Source of the DNA: Gemmobacter caeni
GTDB lineage: Bacteria; Pseudomonadota; Alphaproteobacteria; Rhodobacterales; Rhodobacteraceae
Assembly (NCBI RefSeq): GCF_003054195.1
Contig: NZ_QBKP01000002.1
Location: 327,970 to 391,969 of the forward strand
DNA length: 64,000 nt
Reading direction: 5' to 3'
Below the pieces are notes generated by a model. That model was not told where the DNA came from. It ran no database searches and was given only the letters and a program-made list of their open reading frames with translations. Below, one piece after another: positions 8,862-16,421 of this stretch. The stretch's first letter is position 1. Every line of letters starts with the position of its first letter. The position numbers and the translations under genes were made by a program.

Positions 8862-8881
8862 GGCGGGGCTCCGGCCCCGCC
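8862..8881 (+). terminator. GC-rich hairpin between terB and the antiporter gene
   Basis: An 8-bp stem GGCGGGGC/GCCCCGCC with a 4-base loop lies just after the terB stop. There is no U-tract, so it may be an attenuator or mRNA-processing hairpin within the operon rather than a full terminator. Confidence 0.4.
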
Positions 8882-8909
8882 TCCCCCTCAACCCTCACAG
8901 GAGCCCGGA

Positions 8910-9890
8910 ATGGACGCTCTCTCGAATTATGAACTGGCCGTCCTGGCGCTCGGCGCCATCGGGTTCGGCATCTGGCTCCTCGTCAAGGGGGGCGACGTGA
9001 CGATCGATTCCGCGGTGCGAATCGCGGAGAACGCGGGCCTTTCGAAGCTGTTCATCGCGGCCACCATCGTCGCCTTCGGCACCTCCGCGCCGGAGCTGTT
9101 CACCTCCGTGACGGCGAACCTCGGCGGCTATCCGGGGATCTCCGTCGGGAACGTGATCGGGTCCAACATCGCGAACGTGCTGATGGTGATCGGCCTGTCG
9201 GCGATCATCGCCCCGGTCCTGATCGACCGCAAGGAGGTCCGGGTCGACACCTGGGTCATGGTGGGCGCGACGGTCGCGATGTCCGTGGCCGCCTGGGCCG
9301 GGGTCCTGCCGTTCTGGGCCGCCGTCGGGATGATCGCGGCGATCATCGGATACGTGGTCTATCAGTACAAGGCGAGCCGGATCGAGGTGGAGGAGGATGA
9401 GGAGGCGGAGCCGCTGCCCGGAAACCCCTACCTGCTCGTGACGGTCGGGGTCACGACCCTCGTGATCGGCGCGGAGATCCTCGTTCAGGGGGCGGTCGCG
9501 GGCGGTCGTGCGCTCGGGGTCCCCGAGGCGGTGATCGGGATGACCGTGATCGCCTTCGGGACCTCGCTCCCGGAGCTGATGGCCTGCGTGGCCGCCGCCC
9601 GGAAGGGGCAGTCGGACATGATCGTGGGCGGGATCGTCGGGTCGAACATCTTCAACATCCTCTCCGTGATGGCGATCAGCGCGGCCGTGAAGCCCTTGGT
9701 GATCGATCCTCGCTTCTTCGCCTTCGACGTGCCCGTCGTCCTCGCGGTCACCGCCCTCTTCACGGTGTTCCTGCTCCTGATCGGCCGGATCGGACGGGTG
9801 GCCGGGGCGCTGATGGCCGTCGCCTACATCCTTTTCACCGTGGCGCAATACGGCGGGGTCGCTGATCTCGTCGTGACTGCGCAGAACTGA
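8910..9890 (+). CDS. CaCA-family Ca2+/cation antiporter
   Basis: A 326-residue membrane protein with about ten hydrophobic segments in two homologous halves. Each half has the alpha-repeat signature of the Ca2+:cation antiporter family: [11 protein letters not shown] with [12 protein letters not shown] in the first, and [11 protein letters not shown] with [12 protein letters not shown] in the second. A central acidic loop ([12 protein letters not shown]) faces the cytoplasm. Its length matches bacterial YrbG-type proteins. CaCA genes are known partners of Ter operons, where calcium-binding TerD proteins occur. It probably supplies or removes the Ca2+ that TerD proteins sense. It takes the place where a TerC might be expected. 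Confidence 0.9.
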   Translation: MDALSNYELAVLALGAIGFGIWLLVKGGDVTIDSAVRIAENAGLSKLFIAATIVAFGTSAPELFTSVTANLGGYPGISVGNVIGSNIANVLMVIGLSAIIAPVLIDRKEVRVDTWVMVGATVAMSVAAWAGVLPFWAAVGMIAAIIGYVVYQYKASRIEVEEDEEAEPLPGNPYLLVTVGVTTLVIGAEILVQGAVAGGRALGVPEAVIGMTVIAFGTSLPELMACVAAARKGQSDMIVGGIVGSNIFNILSVMAISAAVKPLVIDPRFFAFDVPVVLAVTALFTVFLLLIGRIGRVAGALMAVAYILFTVAQYGGVADLVVTAQN

Positions 9891-9927
9891 TCGAACCTCC
9901 ACCTTCAACACAGAAAGGAACCCTCTC

Positions 9928-10503
9928 ATGGGCCTCTCACTCTCCAAGGGGCAGAACCTGTCCCTCACGAAGACCGAGCCGGGTCTCAAGAAGGTCGTCA
10001 TCGGCCTCGGCTGGGACCCGCGCGCCACGGACGGACAGCAGTTTGATCTCGACGCCTCCGCCTGCCTGCTGAACGACGCGGGGAAGGTCCGCTCGGAGGC
10101 GGACTTCATCTTCTACAACCAGATGAAGTCCGGCTGCGGCTCCGTCGAGCACACGGGCGACAACCGGACCGGGGCCGGGGACGGGGATGACGAACAGATC
10201 AAGGTGGACCTGTCGCGCGTTCCCGCGGACGTCCAGCGCATCGCGATCACCGTCACGATCGACCAGGCGGACGCGCGCCGCCAGTCCTTCGGCCAGGTCG
10301 CCAACGCCTTCGTCCGGATCCTCAACGAGGAGACCGGGTCCGAGGTGGTCCGGTTCGACCTCTCCGAGGACATGAGCACGGAGACCGCCATGATCTTCGC
10401 AGAGCTCTACCGCCACAACGGGGATTGGAAGTTCAAGGCGATCGGTCAGGGCTACGCGGGCGGACTGCGCGCGATGTGCCACCAGTACGGCATCAACATC
10501 TGA
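9928..10503 (+). CDS. terD: TerD-family protein, second copy
   Basis: A 191-residue canonical Ter[16 protein letters not shown] start, [16 protein letters not shown] ligand loop, the [15 protein letters not shown] calcium loop near residue 72, and a C-terminal GQGYAGGL segment. It lacks the glycine-rich insert of the 7806 copy. It follows the antiporter by 37 bases with an AAAGGAA ribosome binding site. Confidence 0.92.
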   Translation: MGLSLSKGQNLSLTKTEPGLKKVVIGLGWDPRATDGQQFDLDASACLLNDAGKVRSEADFIFYNQMKSGCGSVEHTGDNRTGAGDGDDEQIKVDLSRVPADVQRIAITVTIDQADARRQSFGQVANAFVRILNEETGSEVVRFDLSEDMSTETAMIFAELYRHNGDWKFKAIGQGYAGGLRAMCHQYGINI

Positions 10504-10508
10504 TCACC

Positions 10509-10532
10509 GGCGGCCCGGGGTCCCGGGCCGCC
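10509..10532 (+). terminator. Hairpin between two terD genes
   Basis: An 11-bp perfect stem GGCGGCCCGGG/CCCGGGCCGCC with a 2-base loop fills most of the gap between the two terD genes. There is no U-run. It probably stabilises or sets the ratio of adjacent messages. Confidence 0.4.
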
Positions 10533-10562
10533 CCTCTCAACCCGGGCAGAAAGGGAAATCAC

Positions 10563-11141
10563 ATGCCTGTTTCGCTGAGCAAGGGGGGGAACGTCTCCCT
10601 CACCAAGGAGGCCCCCGGCCTCACCGCCATCACCGTCGGCCTGGGCTGGGACGCCCGCGTCACGGACGGGAAGGCGTTTGACCTGGACGCCTCCGTGTTC
10701 ATCTGCGGGGAGGACGGGAAGGTCCGCTCGGACGCGGACTTCGTCTACTACAACAACAAGACCGCCCTCGGCGGCGCGGTCCAGCACATGGGCGACAACC
10801 TGACCGGGGACGGGGCGGGCGATGACGAACAGGTCAAGATCGACCTGTCGAAGGTGCCTGAGGACGTAAAGAAGCTGGTCTTCGCGGTCACCATCCACGA
10901 GGCGGCCGCCCGCGGCCAGAACTTCGGGCAGGTGTCGAACGCCTATATGCGCGTCATGAACGACGCGGGCGGCGCGGAGCTTGCGAAATACGACCTGAGC
11001 GAGGATGCGAGCACGGAATCCGCGATGATCTTCGGGGAGATCTACCGCCACAACGGCGAGTGGAAGATGAAGGCGATCGGTGCCGGTTTCGCGGGCGGGC
11101 TCGCCCCCCTGGCGACCGCGCACGGCGTGAACGTCGGCTGA
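10563..11141 (+). CDS. terD: TerD-family protein, third copy
   Basis: A 192-residue canonical TerD, close to the 9928 copy: [15 protein letters not shown] start, [16 protein letters not shown], and a [13 protein letters not shown] calcium loop. The family's conserved [20 protein letters not shown] segment is near the end. Tandem TerD paralogs are usual in Ter operons and probably form mixed assemblies. The ribosome binding site AGAAAGGGAAA is upstream. Confidence 0.92.
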   Translation: MPVSLSKGGNVSLTKEAPGLTAITVGLGWDARVTDGKAFDLDASVFICGEDGKVRSDADFVYYNNKTALGGAVQHMGDNLTGDGAGDDEQVKIDLSKVPEDVKKLVFAVTIHEAAARGQNFGQVSNAYMRVMNDAGGAELAKYDLSEDASTESAMIFGEIYRHNGEWKMKAIGAGFAGGLAPLATAHGVNVG

Positions 11142-11149
11142 TCCGGTCC

Positions 11150-11173
11150 GGGCCGCCCCATCCGGGGCGGCCC
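11150..11173 (+). terminator. Hairpin after the third terD
   Basis: A 10-bp perfect stem GGGCCGCCCC/GGGGCGGCCC with a 4-base loop lies 9 bases after the terD stop. It resembles the hairpins at 8862 and 10509. It may end or attenuate the terD messages. Confidence 0.45.
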
Positions 11174-11229
11174 TTCCCCGGCCCCCGCCGCGCGCGGGGG
11201 CCCGGAAAGGGCGAACCGGAGGATCAGGA

Positions 11230-11652
11230 ATGTCCAGACAGCACGCGACCCGGACCTGTCACTTCTGCGGGGTCCAGGCCCCGCAGCCGGAGATGATCCG
11301 GGACCAGATCTACGTGGAATCCGGCCAGTCGAAATCCTCGATCACCGGCGCAACCATCATCGGGGCGGCGGCCGGGAGCCGGTCCGCGAAACGGGCCCTG
11401 GAGCGCACCGTCTTCGGGGCCGGGAACCGGACCTACCTGCGCAAGCGGGAGATCTGGCGCTGCGACGCGTCGGACTGCCGGTCCCAGGCGCAGGCGGCCG
11501 CACGAAACTCCCGGAAATCACAGGGGATGCCGGTCTGGCTCGGCGTCCTGATCAGAAATCGCGGCAAACCCCGTACTTCAGTGCGGGGAAGAATAGCGAA
11601 AGGCCGATCTGACGGCGCTTTGCGCCTTGATCGGGCCCCCTTGCCAGCGTAA
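11230..11652 (+). CDS. Zinc-finger-like protein, 3' end replaced by the TnpB element
   Basis: The first 108 or so residues look native: CHFCG near residue 10 and C-DASDC near residue 76 could bind one zinc, and a TIIGAAAGSRSAKRA segment lies between. From about 11565 the frame runs into the left end of the TnpB element (the CCCCGTAC hairpin) and stops at 11652. The C-terminal 30 residues therefore come from inserted DNA. The ribosome binding site CGGAGGATCAGGA is strong. The original C-terminus may be lost. Function unknown. Confidence 0.6.
   Translation: MSRQHATRTCHFCGVQAPQPEMIRDQIYVESGQSKSSITGATIIGAAAGSRSAKRALERTVFGAGNRTYLRKREIWRCDASDCRSQAQAAARNSRKSQGMPVWLGVLIRNRGKPRTSVRGRIAKGRSDGALRLDRAPLPA
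11569..11588 (+). repeat. Left-end hairpin of TnpB element, copy 1
   Basis: CCCCGTACTTCAGTGCGGGG forms an 8-bp stem with a TTCA loop. The identical 20-mer is at 20076. Imperfect hairpins like this are bound by Y1 transposases at IS200/IS605 ends. Confidence 0.65.
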
Positions 11653-11686
11653 GCTGACGGAGAAGTTTTTTCGCACATGGTCTGAG

Positions 11687-13477
11687 ATGGCGTACGGGAA
11701 GGGCAGCGCGAAGACGGATCTAAAGCGGATGGCCGATCTCGGCCAGGCGCCGATGACGCCTGAGCTTGCGGAGCTGCGCCGGGCCTGCCTTCTCACTGTC
11801 CAGAAGATGGCCCGGGCCGTCTGGCCCGAGGCGGTCACGGACCCGCGCCTGAACGGGAAGGAGCTGGACGCGGCCCTGCTCCCGGTCCAGAGGGCCGCCG
11901 TTCGGGACGGGCTCAGCAGCGTCTGGGCGGAGAAGATGCGGCTCCTCGCCAAGCCGGCCGTCACCGAACAGTGGAAACGGACCCAGGCCTGTCTGTTCGG
12001 TCGGCTGAAGCACGTCTCCGCCCGCGCGGAGACCCCGGCGAAGGACGGGATTTGTCGCCTCCTCAACCTCCCCGAGGTCTGGACGGTCCGGCTATCCGAT
12101 GCGGACGTCGCCGCGCTTCAGGCGCGGGCGGACCCGCTCGACTTCCCCACCGCGATGACCCTGTTCCGGGAGCTCCGGTCCGGGGACGCCGGCCTCACCC
12201 CGCTCCAGGCGGGGGCGCTGCGCGCAATGGAGGCGGCGGTGAGCGCCCGGTTCGGCTGCCCGGAATGGGGTGAAGACGCCGCGATCCAGTTGCACCTCGA
12301 CGCGCGCTGTGTGCGCGGGGAGGCGAAGTCTCTGAGCGCCGCGCTCGCCGGCCTCGCCTCCGGCCTGGACGGGTCCGGGGGCGGGGCCGCGGTTGTCGAG
12401 ATCTCCTCGCAGCGGGCCCGCGGCCCCGCGATCCGGGTCCCGCTGCGGCTGCCGCGACCGGTCGCGGACCGGCATCAGGGCGATCCGGGCCAGACGGTCC
12501 GGTCCCTCGTCCTGGAGCTCGGCCCGGACCGGCTCCGGCCGAAGGCGGTGCTGCTGCGCCAGCCCTCCGCTTCCGGGATCGTGGGCGCGAAAACCGTCCT
12601 CGCGGAGGATTTCGGCATGGTGAACACCTCCAGCATCGTCGTCGTCCGTTGCGCCGAGGGCGTCACGGCGGACCGGGTCGACTTCGCCCGGTCAGAGCCG
12701 GGCAAGCGCGCGACGAAGGCCTTCCTGGAGACGCACGTCTCCGGGGCGGAGGTGGAGGTGCTGGAGCGGGTTCAGCTCAGCGGCCGCGCATTCCTGGCCC
12801 GGATCGCGGAGCACGCGGCACGGATTGACACGCTCCGCTCCGAGATTGATCTGGGCTACGCCCGGATCGGACGGATCAAGGGGGAGCTGAACCGGCTCAC
12901 CGGCGCGGAGCCGACCGCCCCGGTCCCGGAGGAAACCGAGGAGGTGACCGGGCCGGAGGCGGCCCGTTACCGGAGCATGCACGGCCGGTTCTTCCGGCTC
13001 CTGGCCGGGCTTGGGCGGCTCAAGGCGCGTCGCCGCGCCCTCTACCGGAAGATCGCTGGTGTGAAGAAGAGCTGGTTCGGTCACGTCGCGAACGTACGCG
13101 CCGCCCTTGCGGAGAGGCACCGGGCGGTGGTGGTGCGCGAGGACCTGTCAATCCTCGCCGTGGAGAAAAAGGATCCGGCCTACAAGGGCCGGACCTTTAA
13201 CAAGATGATCAACAACGGCGCGAAGGGGCAATATACCCGGCGCGCCGACGACACGCTGGCATGGAGAGGGATCGCGACGCTGAAGCTTCCAGGCTTCTAC
13301 TCGAGCAGCACGGACTGGCGGACCGGGACGGTGGACAAGGGGCAGCGCTCCGGGTCCCGGTTCCGGGCCCGGGACGGGGCCGAATGGGACGCGGACCTGC
13401 ACGCCGCGGAGCTGCTCGCACGCTGGCTCTTCCTACGACCTAAACCGGCGGCCCCGGCCGCCGCGCCGACCCTGTGA
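11687..13477 (+). CDS. tnpB: TnpB/Cas12-like RuvC nuclease lacking zinc-finger cysteines
   Basis: A 596-residue protein with a C-terminal RuvC-like nuclease: RuvC-I AEDFGMVNT (Asp about 308), RuvC-II VREDLSIL (Glu about 485), RuvC-III EWDADLHAAELL (Asp about 570). The zinc-ribbon region before RuvC-III keeps the FYSSSTDWRTG context but has no CxxC pairs. It is about 200 residues longer than a usual TnpB and approaches small Cas12 sizes. An arginine/lysine-rich helical segment (LKARRRALYRKIAGVKKSW) precedes RuvC-II. It probably is an RNA-guided nuclease using the RNA from its 3' end. ATG 11687 was preferred over TTG 11627. No CRISPR array is nearby. Confidence 0.75.
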   Translation: MAYGKGSAKTDLKRMADLGQAPMTPELAELRRACLLTVQKMARAVWPEAVTDPRLNGKELDAALLPVQRAAVRDGLSSVWAEKMRLLAKPAVTEQWKRTQACLFGRLKHVSARAETPAKDGICRLLNLPEVWTVRLSDADVAALQARADPLDFPTAMTLFRELRSGDAGLTPLQAGALRAMEAAVSARFGCPEWGEDAAIQLHLDARCVRGEAKSLSAALAGLASGLDGSGGGAAVVEISSQRARGPAIRVPLRLPRPVADRHQGDPGQTVRSLVLELGPDRLRPKAVLLRQPSASGIVGAKTVLAEDFGMVNTSSIVVVRCAEGVTADRVDFARSEPGKRATKAFLETHVSGAEVEVLERVQLSGRAFLARIAEHAARIDTLRSEIDLGYARIGRIKGELNRLTGAEPTAPVPEETEEVTGPEAARYRSMHGRFFRLLAGLGRLKARRRALYRKIAGVKKSWFGHVANVRAALAERHRAVVVREDLSILAVEKKDPAYKGRTFNKMINNGAKGQYTRRADDTLAWRGIATLKLPGFYSSSTDWRTGTVDKGQRSGSRFRARDGAEWDADLHAAELLARWLFLRPKPAAPAAAPTL

Positions 13478-13560
13478 CAAAAAACTTCAGCCGTGGGCGG
13501 GGGCTCAACGCCGCCGCTCACGGCAGGGAAGCCCCGGGGTTTAGCCCGGGGAGGTTCACC
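13478..13560 (+). ncRNA. Candidate omega RNA / right end of the TnpB element
   Basis: Right after the tnpB stop there is a nested stem-loop (GCCGTG...CACGGC enclosing GGCGG/CCGCC, 13490-13524), then a GAAG-flanked hairpin CCCCGGG/CCCGGGG (13532-13551) that ends at the presumed element boundary. This is the layout of TnpB guide RNAs, where the sequence just outside the right end acts as guide. The RNA would probably begin inside the tnpB 3' end. Predicted from layout only. Confidence 0.5.
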
Positions 13561-13629
13561 GTCCTGGTCGTCCTCGCCCTGATCGCGGGCGGCGGCTCCG
13601 CCCCCTGACCCTCCCAAGGAGACCCTCAC

Positions 13630-14928
13630 ATGACCGAGCTCGCACCCGGCGCCAACGCCGCCCTCCCTGCCGGGGACCTCACCGTCCTGATCCGCCACGG
13701 GTCGATCCCGGGGGCGGAGATCGACGTCTCCGCCTTCCTCGTGACCGGGACCGGGAAGGTCCGCTCCGACGCGGACATGTGCTTTTACGGCCAGCCGTCC
13801 GTCGCGGGCGGCGCGGTGACCCTCCAGGGGGACGCGAACGGGGAGACCCGTTTCTCAGTCGCCCCGGGCCGGATCCCGGCCGGGGTGGAGAAGGTGATCC
13901 TGACCGCGACGATCCATGAGAACCGGGCCCCCTTCGGCCGGCTCCCGGAGATCAGCCTCGAGGTGAGCGGGGTCCGGGGCCGGATCCCCTGCGCGGGGAT
14001 GACGGAGACGGCGCTGATCCTGGCGGAGCTCTACCCGCGGAACGGGGCCTGGAAGGTCCGGGTGGTCGGGCAGGGGTTTAACGGGGGGCTCGCGGCGCTG
14101 GCCACCCATCTGGGGGTGGAGATCTCCGATCCGGCGCCCGCCCCGACGCAGACGCCCGCCGCCCCGCCCCCACGAGCGGAGCCGGCGAAACCGGCCTCGC
14201 AGATCCGCCTCGAGAAGCGCCTCGTGAGTCTCGAGAAGAAGGACAAGGAGCTCCTCTCGCTCGTCAAGAAGGTGAGCGTCTCGCTCGAGAAGAAGCGGCT
14301 CCTGACGGACCGGGCCAAGGTGGCCCTCTGCCTGGACATCTCCGGCTCCATGTCCTCCCTCTACAAGGCGGGGAAGATCGACACGCTCGTGCGCCGGGTC
14401 ATGGCGCTCGGGTACCGGTTCGACGATGACGGGGAGATCGACGTGTTCCTGTTCGGGGCGAACGTGCACGAGTGGGGACCGATCGGGGTCGATGATTACC
14501 GGACCTTCGTCAAGGACATGCAGCGCCGCCACCCGCTCGAGGGGGGGACGCGATACGGGGCCGCCATCGAGCGGATCCGCACCTTCTACGCCCGAAACAA
14601 TCCGGAGGGGCTCCCGGTCTACGTCATGTTCGTCACGGACGGGGGGACGGAGGACAAGGGGAAGACGGAGAGGGAGCTGCGCGCCGCCTCCGCCGAGCCG
14701 CTCTTCTGGCAGTTCATGGCGATCGGGGCGTCCGGGTTCTTCTCCGGGGTCCGGTTCGAGTTCCTCGAGAGGCTCGACGAGCTGACCGGCCGGAAGGTGG
14801 ACAACGCGAACTTCTTCCAGGTGGCGGACCCGGCCGCCCCCTCGGATGAGGAGATGTTCGAGCTGATGATGGGGGAGTACCCGGACTGGCTCAAGGCGGC
14901 CCAGAAGGCCGGCGTCCTCAAGGTCTGA
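13630..14928 (+). CDS. terF: TerF-like: TerD domain fused to von Willebrand A domain
   Basis: Residues 1-168 form a TerD domain, but the usual acidic calcium loop is altered (no GDNxTGDGDGDDE stretch). A Pro/Ala linker follows (168-190), then a charged region with repeated SLEKK units (200-222). Residues about 230-430 form a vWA domain with an intact MIDAS motif DISGSMS (236-242), GGTRYG for the threonine ligand, and FVTDGG for the distal Asp. This is the TerF architecture. vWA domains bind metal and partner proteins. The first domain is nearly identical to that of the next gene, which implies recent duplication. Confidence 0.88.
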   Translation: MTELAPGANAALPAGDLTVLIRHGSIPGAEIDVSAFLVTGTGKVRSDADMCFYGQPSVAGGAVTLQGDANGETRFSVAPGRIPAGVEKVILTATIHENRAPFGRLPEISLEVSGVRGRIPCAGMTETALILAELYPRNGAWKVRVVGQGFNGGLAALATHLGVEISDPAPAPTQTPAAPPPRAEPAKPASQIRLEKRLVSLEKKDKELLSLVKKVSVSLEKKRLLTDRAKVALCLDISGSMSSLYKAGKIDTLVRRVMALGYRFDDDGEIDVFLFGANVHEWGPIGVDDYRTFVKDMQRRHPLEGGTRYGAAIERIRTFYARNNPEGLPVYVMFVTDGGTEDKGKTERELRAASAEPLFWQFMAIGASGFFSGVRFEFLERLDELTGRKVDNANFFQVADPAAPSDEEMFELMMGEYPDWLKAAQKAGVLKV

Positions 14929-14939
14929 AAGGGGGCCTC

Positions 14940-16157
14940 ATGACGATTCTCACGCCCGGGGCGAACGCCCCCCTCCCCGTCGGGGACCTCACCGTCCTGA
15001 TCCGCCACGGCGCGATCCCGGGGGCGGAGATCGACGTCTCCGCCTTCCTGATCGGCCCGAACGGGAAGGTCCGGTCCGACGAGGACATGTGCTTCTACGG
15101 CCAACCTTCCGTCGCGGGCGGCGCGGTCACGCTTCAAGGGGCCGCGAACGGGGAGACCCGGTTCCGGGTCAGCCCGGGACGGGTCCCGGCCGGGGTCGAA
15201 AAGGTGATCCTCACCGCGACGATCCATGAGAACCGGGCCGCCTTCGGGCGCCTGCCGGAGATCGGGCTGGACGCCGGCGGGGTCATCGGAAAGATCCCCT
15301 GCGCCGGGATGACGGAGACGGCGCTGATCCTGGCGGAGCTCTACCCGCGGAACGGGGCCTGGAAGGTCCGGGTCGTGGGGCAGGGGTTTAACGGGGGGCT
15401 CGCGGCGCTCGCCACCCATCTCGGGGTGGAGATCTCCGATCCGGCCCCGGCCCCCGCTCCGGCCCCGAAGCCCGCACCCGCCGCCGCCCCACGCGGTCCG
15501 GACCTGACCCGGATCCCGAGCGTCAAACCGGCAGCCCCCGCGCCAGCCCCGAAGGTCAACCTGTCCAAGGTGAGCCTGACGAAGGAGAACCGGACCGTCT
15601 CGCTCGAGAAGCGGACCGGCCGGTTCGGGAAGATCCGGGTGAACCTGAACTGGAACCAGGGGAAGACGGGCGGGGTCATGAAGATGTTCGGGCCGAAACC
15701 GGTCGATCTGGACCTGGGCTGCTTCGTCGAGGACCGGTACGGGAACCGGACCTGCGTCCAGGCGCTGGGCGGCGGGTTCGGGGATTACGCCTACTTCCCC
15801 TACGCGAAGCTGCTCGGGGACGACCGGACCGGGGCGGTGACGGACGGGGAGTGGCTCGAGATCAACGGGGAGATGTGGGCGGAGTTCAACCGCATCCTGA
15901 TCTTCGCATTCATCTATGACGGGGTGCCGAACTGGGCGGAGACGGACGGGGTGGTGCGGGTGATGATCCCGGACCAGCCGGAGATCGAGGTCCGGATGAA
16001 CGAGCACGGGTCGCGCGAACGGATGTGCGCGATCGCCATGCTGGAGAATCAGGGGGGCGCGATTCGGGTCAGCCGGGAGGTCCGGTTCTTCCCCGGGCAC
16101 CGGGTGATGGACGAGCACTACGGCTGGGGGATGCGCTGGCAGGCCGGGTCGAAATGA
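14940..16157 (+). CDS. terA: TerA-like: TerD-type N-terminal domain plus TerA domain
   Basis: Residues 1-168 repeat the TerD-like domain of the preceding TerF almost residue for residue. A Pro/Ala linker and a KVSLTKENRTVSLEKR repeat region follow. Residues about 220-400 match TerA: FGKIRVNLNWNQG, VDLDLGCFVED, GDDRTGAVTDGEWLEIN, a FAFIYDG segment, and FFPGHRVMDEHYGWGMRW at the end. TerA is a large relative of TerD that also binds metal. It lies 12 bases after terF and ends the Ter structural operon. Confidence 0.9.
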   Translation: MTILTPGANAPLPVGDLTVLIRHGAIPGAEIDVSAFLIGPNGKVRSDEDMCFYGQPSVAGGAVTLQGAANGETRFRVSPGRVPAGVEKVILTATIHENRAAFGRLPEIGLDAGGVIGKIPCAGMTETALILAELYPRNGAWKVRVVGQGFNGGLAALATHLGVEISDPAPAPAPAPKPAPAAAPRGPDLTRIPSVKPAAPAPAPKVNLSKVSLTKENRTVSLEKRTGRFGKIRVNLNWNQGKTGGVMKMFGPKPVDLDLGCFVEDRYGNRTCVQALGGGFGDYAYFPYAKLLGDDRTGAVTDGEWLEINGEMWAEFNRILIFAFIYDGVPNWAETDGVVRVMIPDQPEIEVRMNEHGSRERMCAIAMLENQGGAIRVSREVRFFPGHRVMDEHYGWGMRWQAGSK

Positions 16158-16243
16158 CCTGACCGGCCACATCTGTCCGCTTGCGGTTGAATCTCCGCCT
16201 TTTCCGGCAGCTTATGACCGGTTCAGGGCGCGTCCCGACAGAG

Positions 16244-16268
16244 CATCCGCCCCGGATCGGGGCGGATG
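16244..16268 (+). terminator. Strong hairpin after terA
   Basis: CATCCGCCCC/GGGGCGGATG gives a 10-bp stem with a short loop, followed by AATATCTACATATTG. It lies about 90 bases past terA and before the nrdJ promoter motifs, a sensible place for the end of the Ter operon. Confidence 0.5.
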
Positions 16269-16312
16269 GAATATCTACATATTGATATGTTTTTCCTGTG
16301 AGACACAAGTTG

Positions 16313-16400
16313 TGCGAAAAACCTGCTTGCGATTTTCACACCGGAACGGCAAAGTCGATCAGGTCACCCCGCCGGACACCGGACGGGGGTTTGCGAAAAA
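16313..16400 (+). promoter_or_regulatory. Two TGCGAAAA motifs upstream of nrdJ
   Basis: TGCGAAAA occurs at 16313-16320 and TGCGAAAAA at 16392-16400, both in the direction of nrdJ. An AT-rich island (ATATCTACATATTGATATG) lies before the first. The pair probably drives or controls nrdJ. No NrdR box (ACACTATATAGTGT-like) is recognisable. Confidence 0.45.
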
Positions 16401-16421
16401 CCGAAACGAACGGAGTTCACG

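Larger units (their letters stand above)
11565..13560 (+). mobile_element. TnpB-only IS200/IS605-type element inside the Ter region
   Basis: The left end carries the 20-base hairpin at 11569-11588 that is identical to the one at 20076-20095 in front of tnpA. The right end after the tnpB stop carries a GAAGCCCC hairpin (13532-13551) followed by GAGGTTCACC, comparable in form to the right end at 22080-22110. Only tnpB lies between, so movement would need a transposase in trans. The element separates a zinc-finger gene from terF. Exact cut sites cannot be fixed without an empty-site sequence. Confidence 0.6.
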
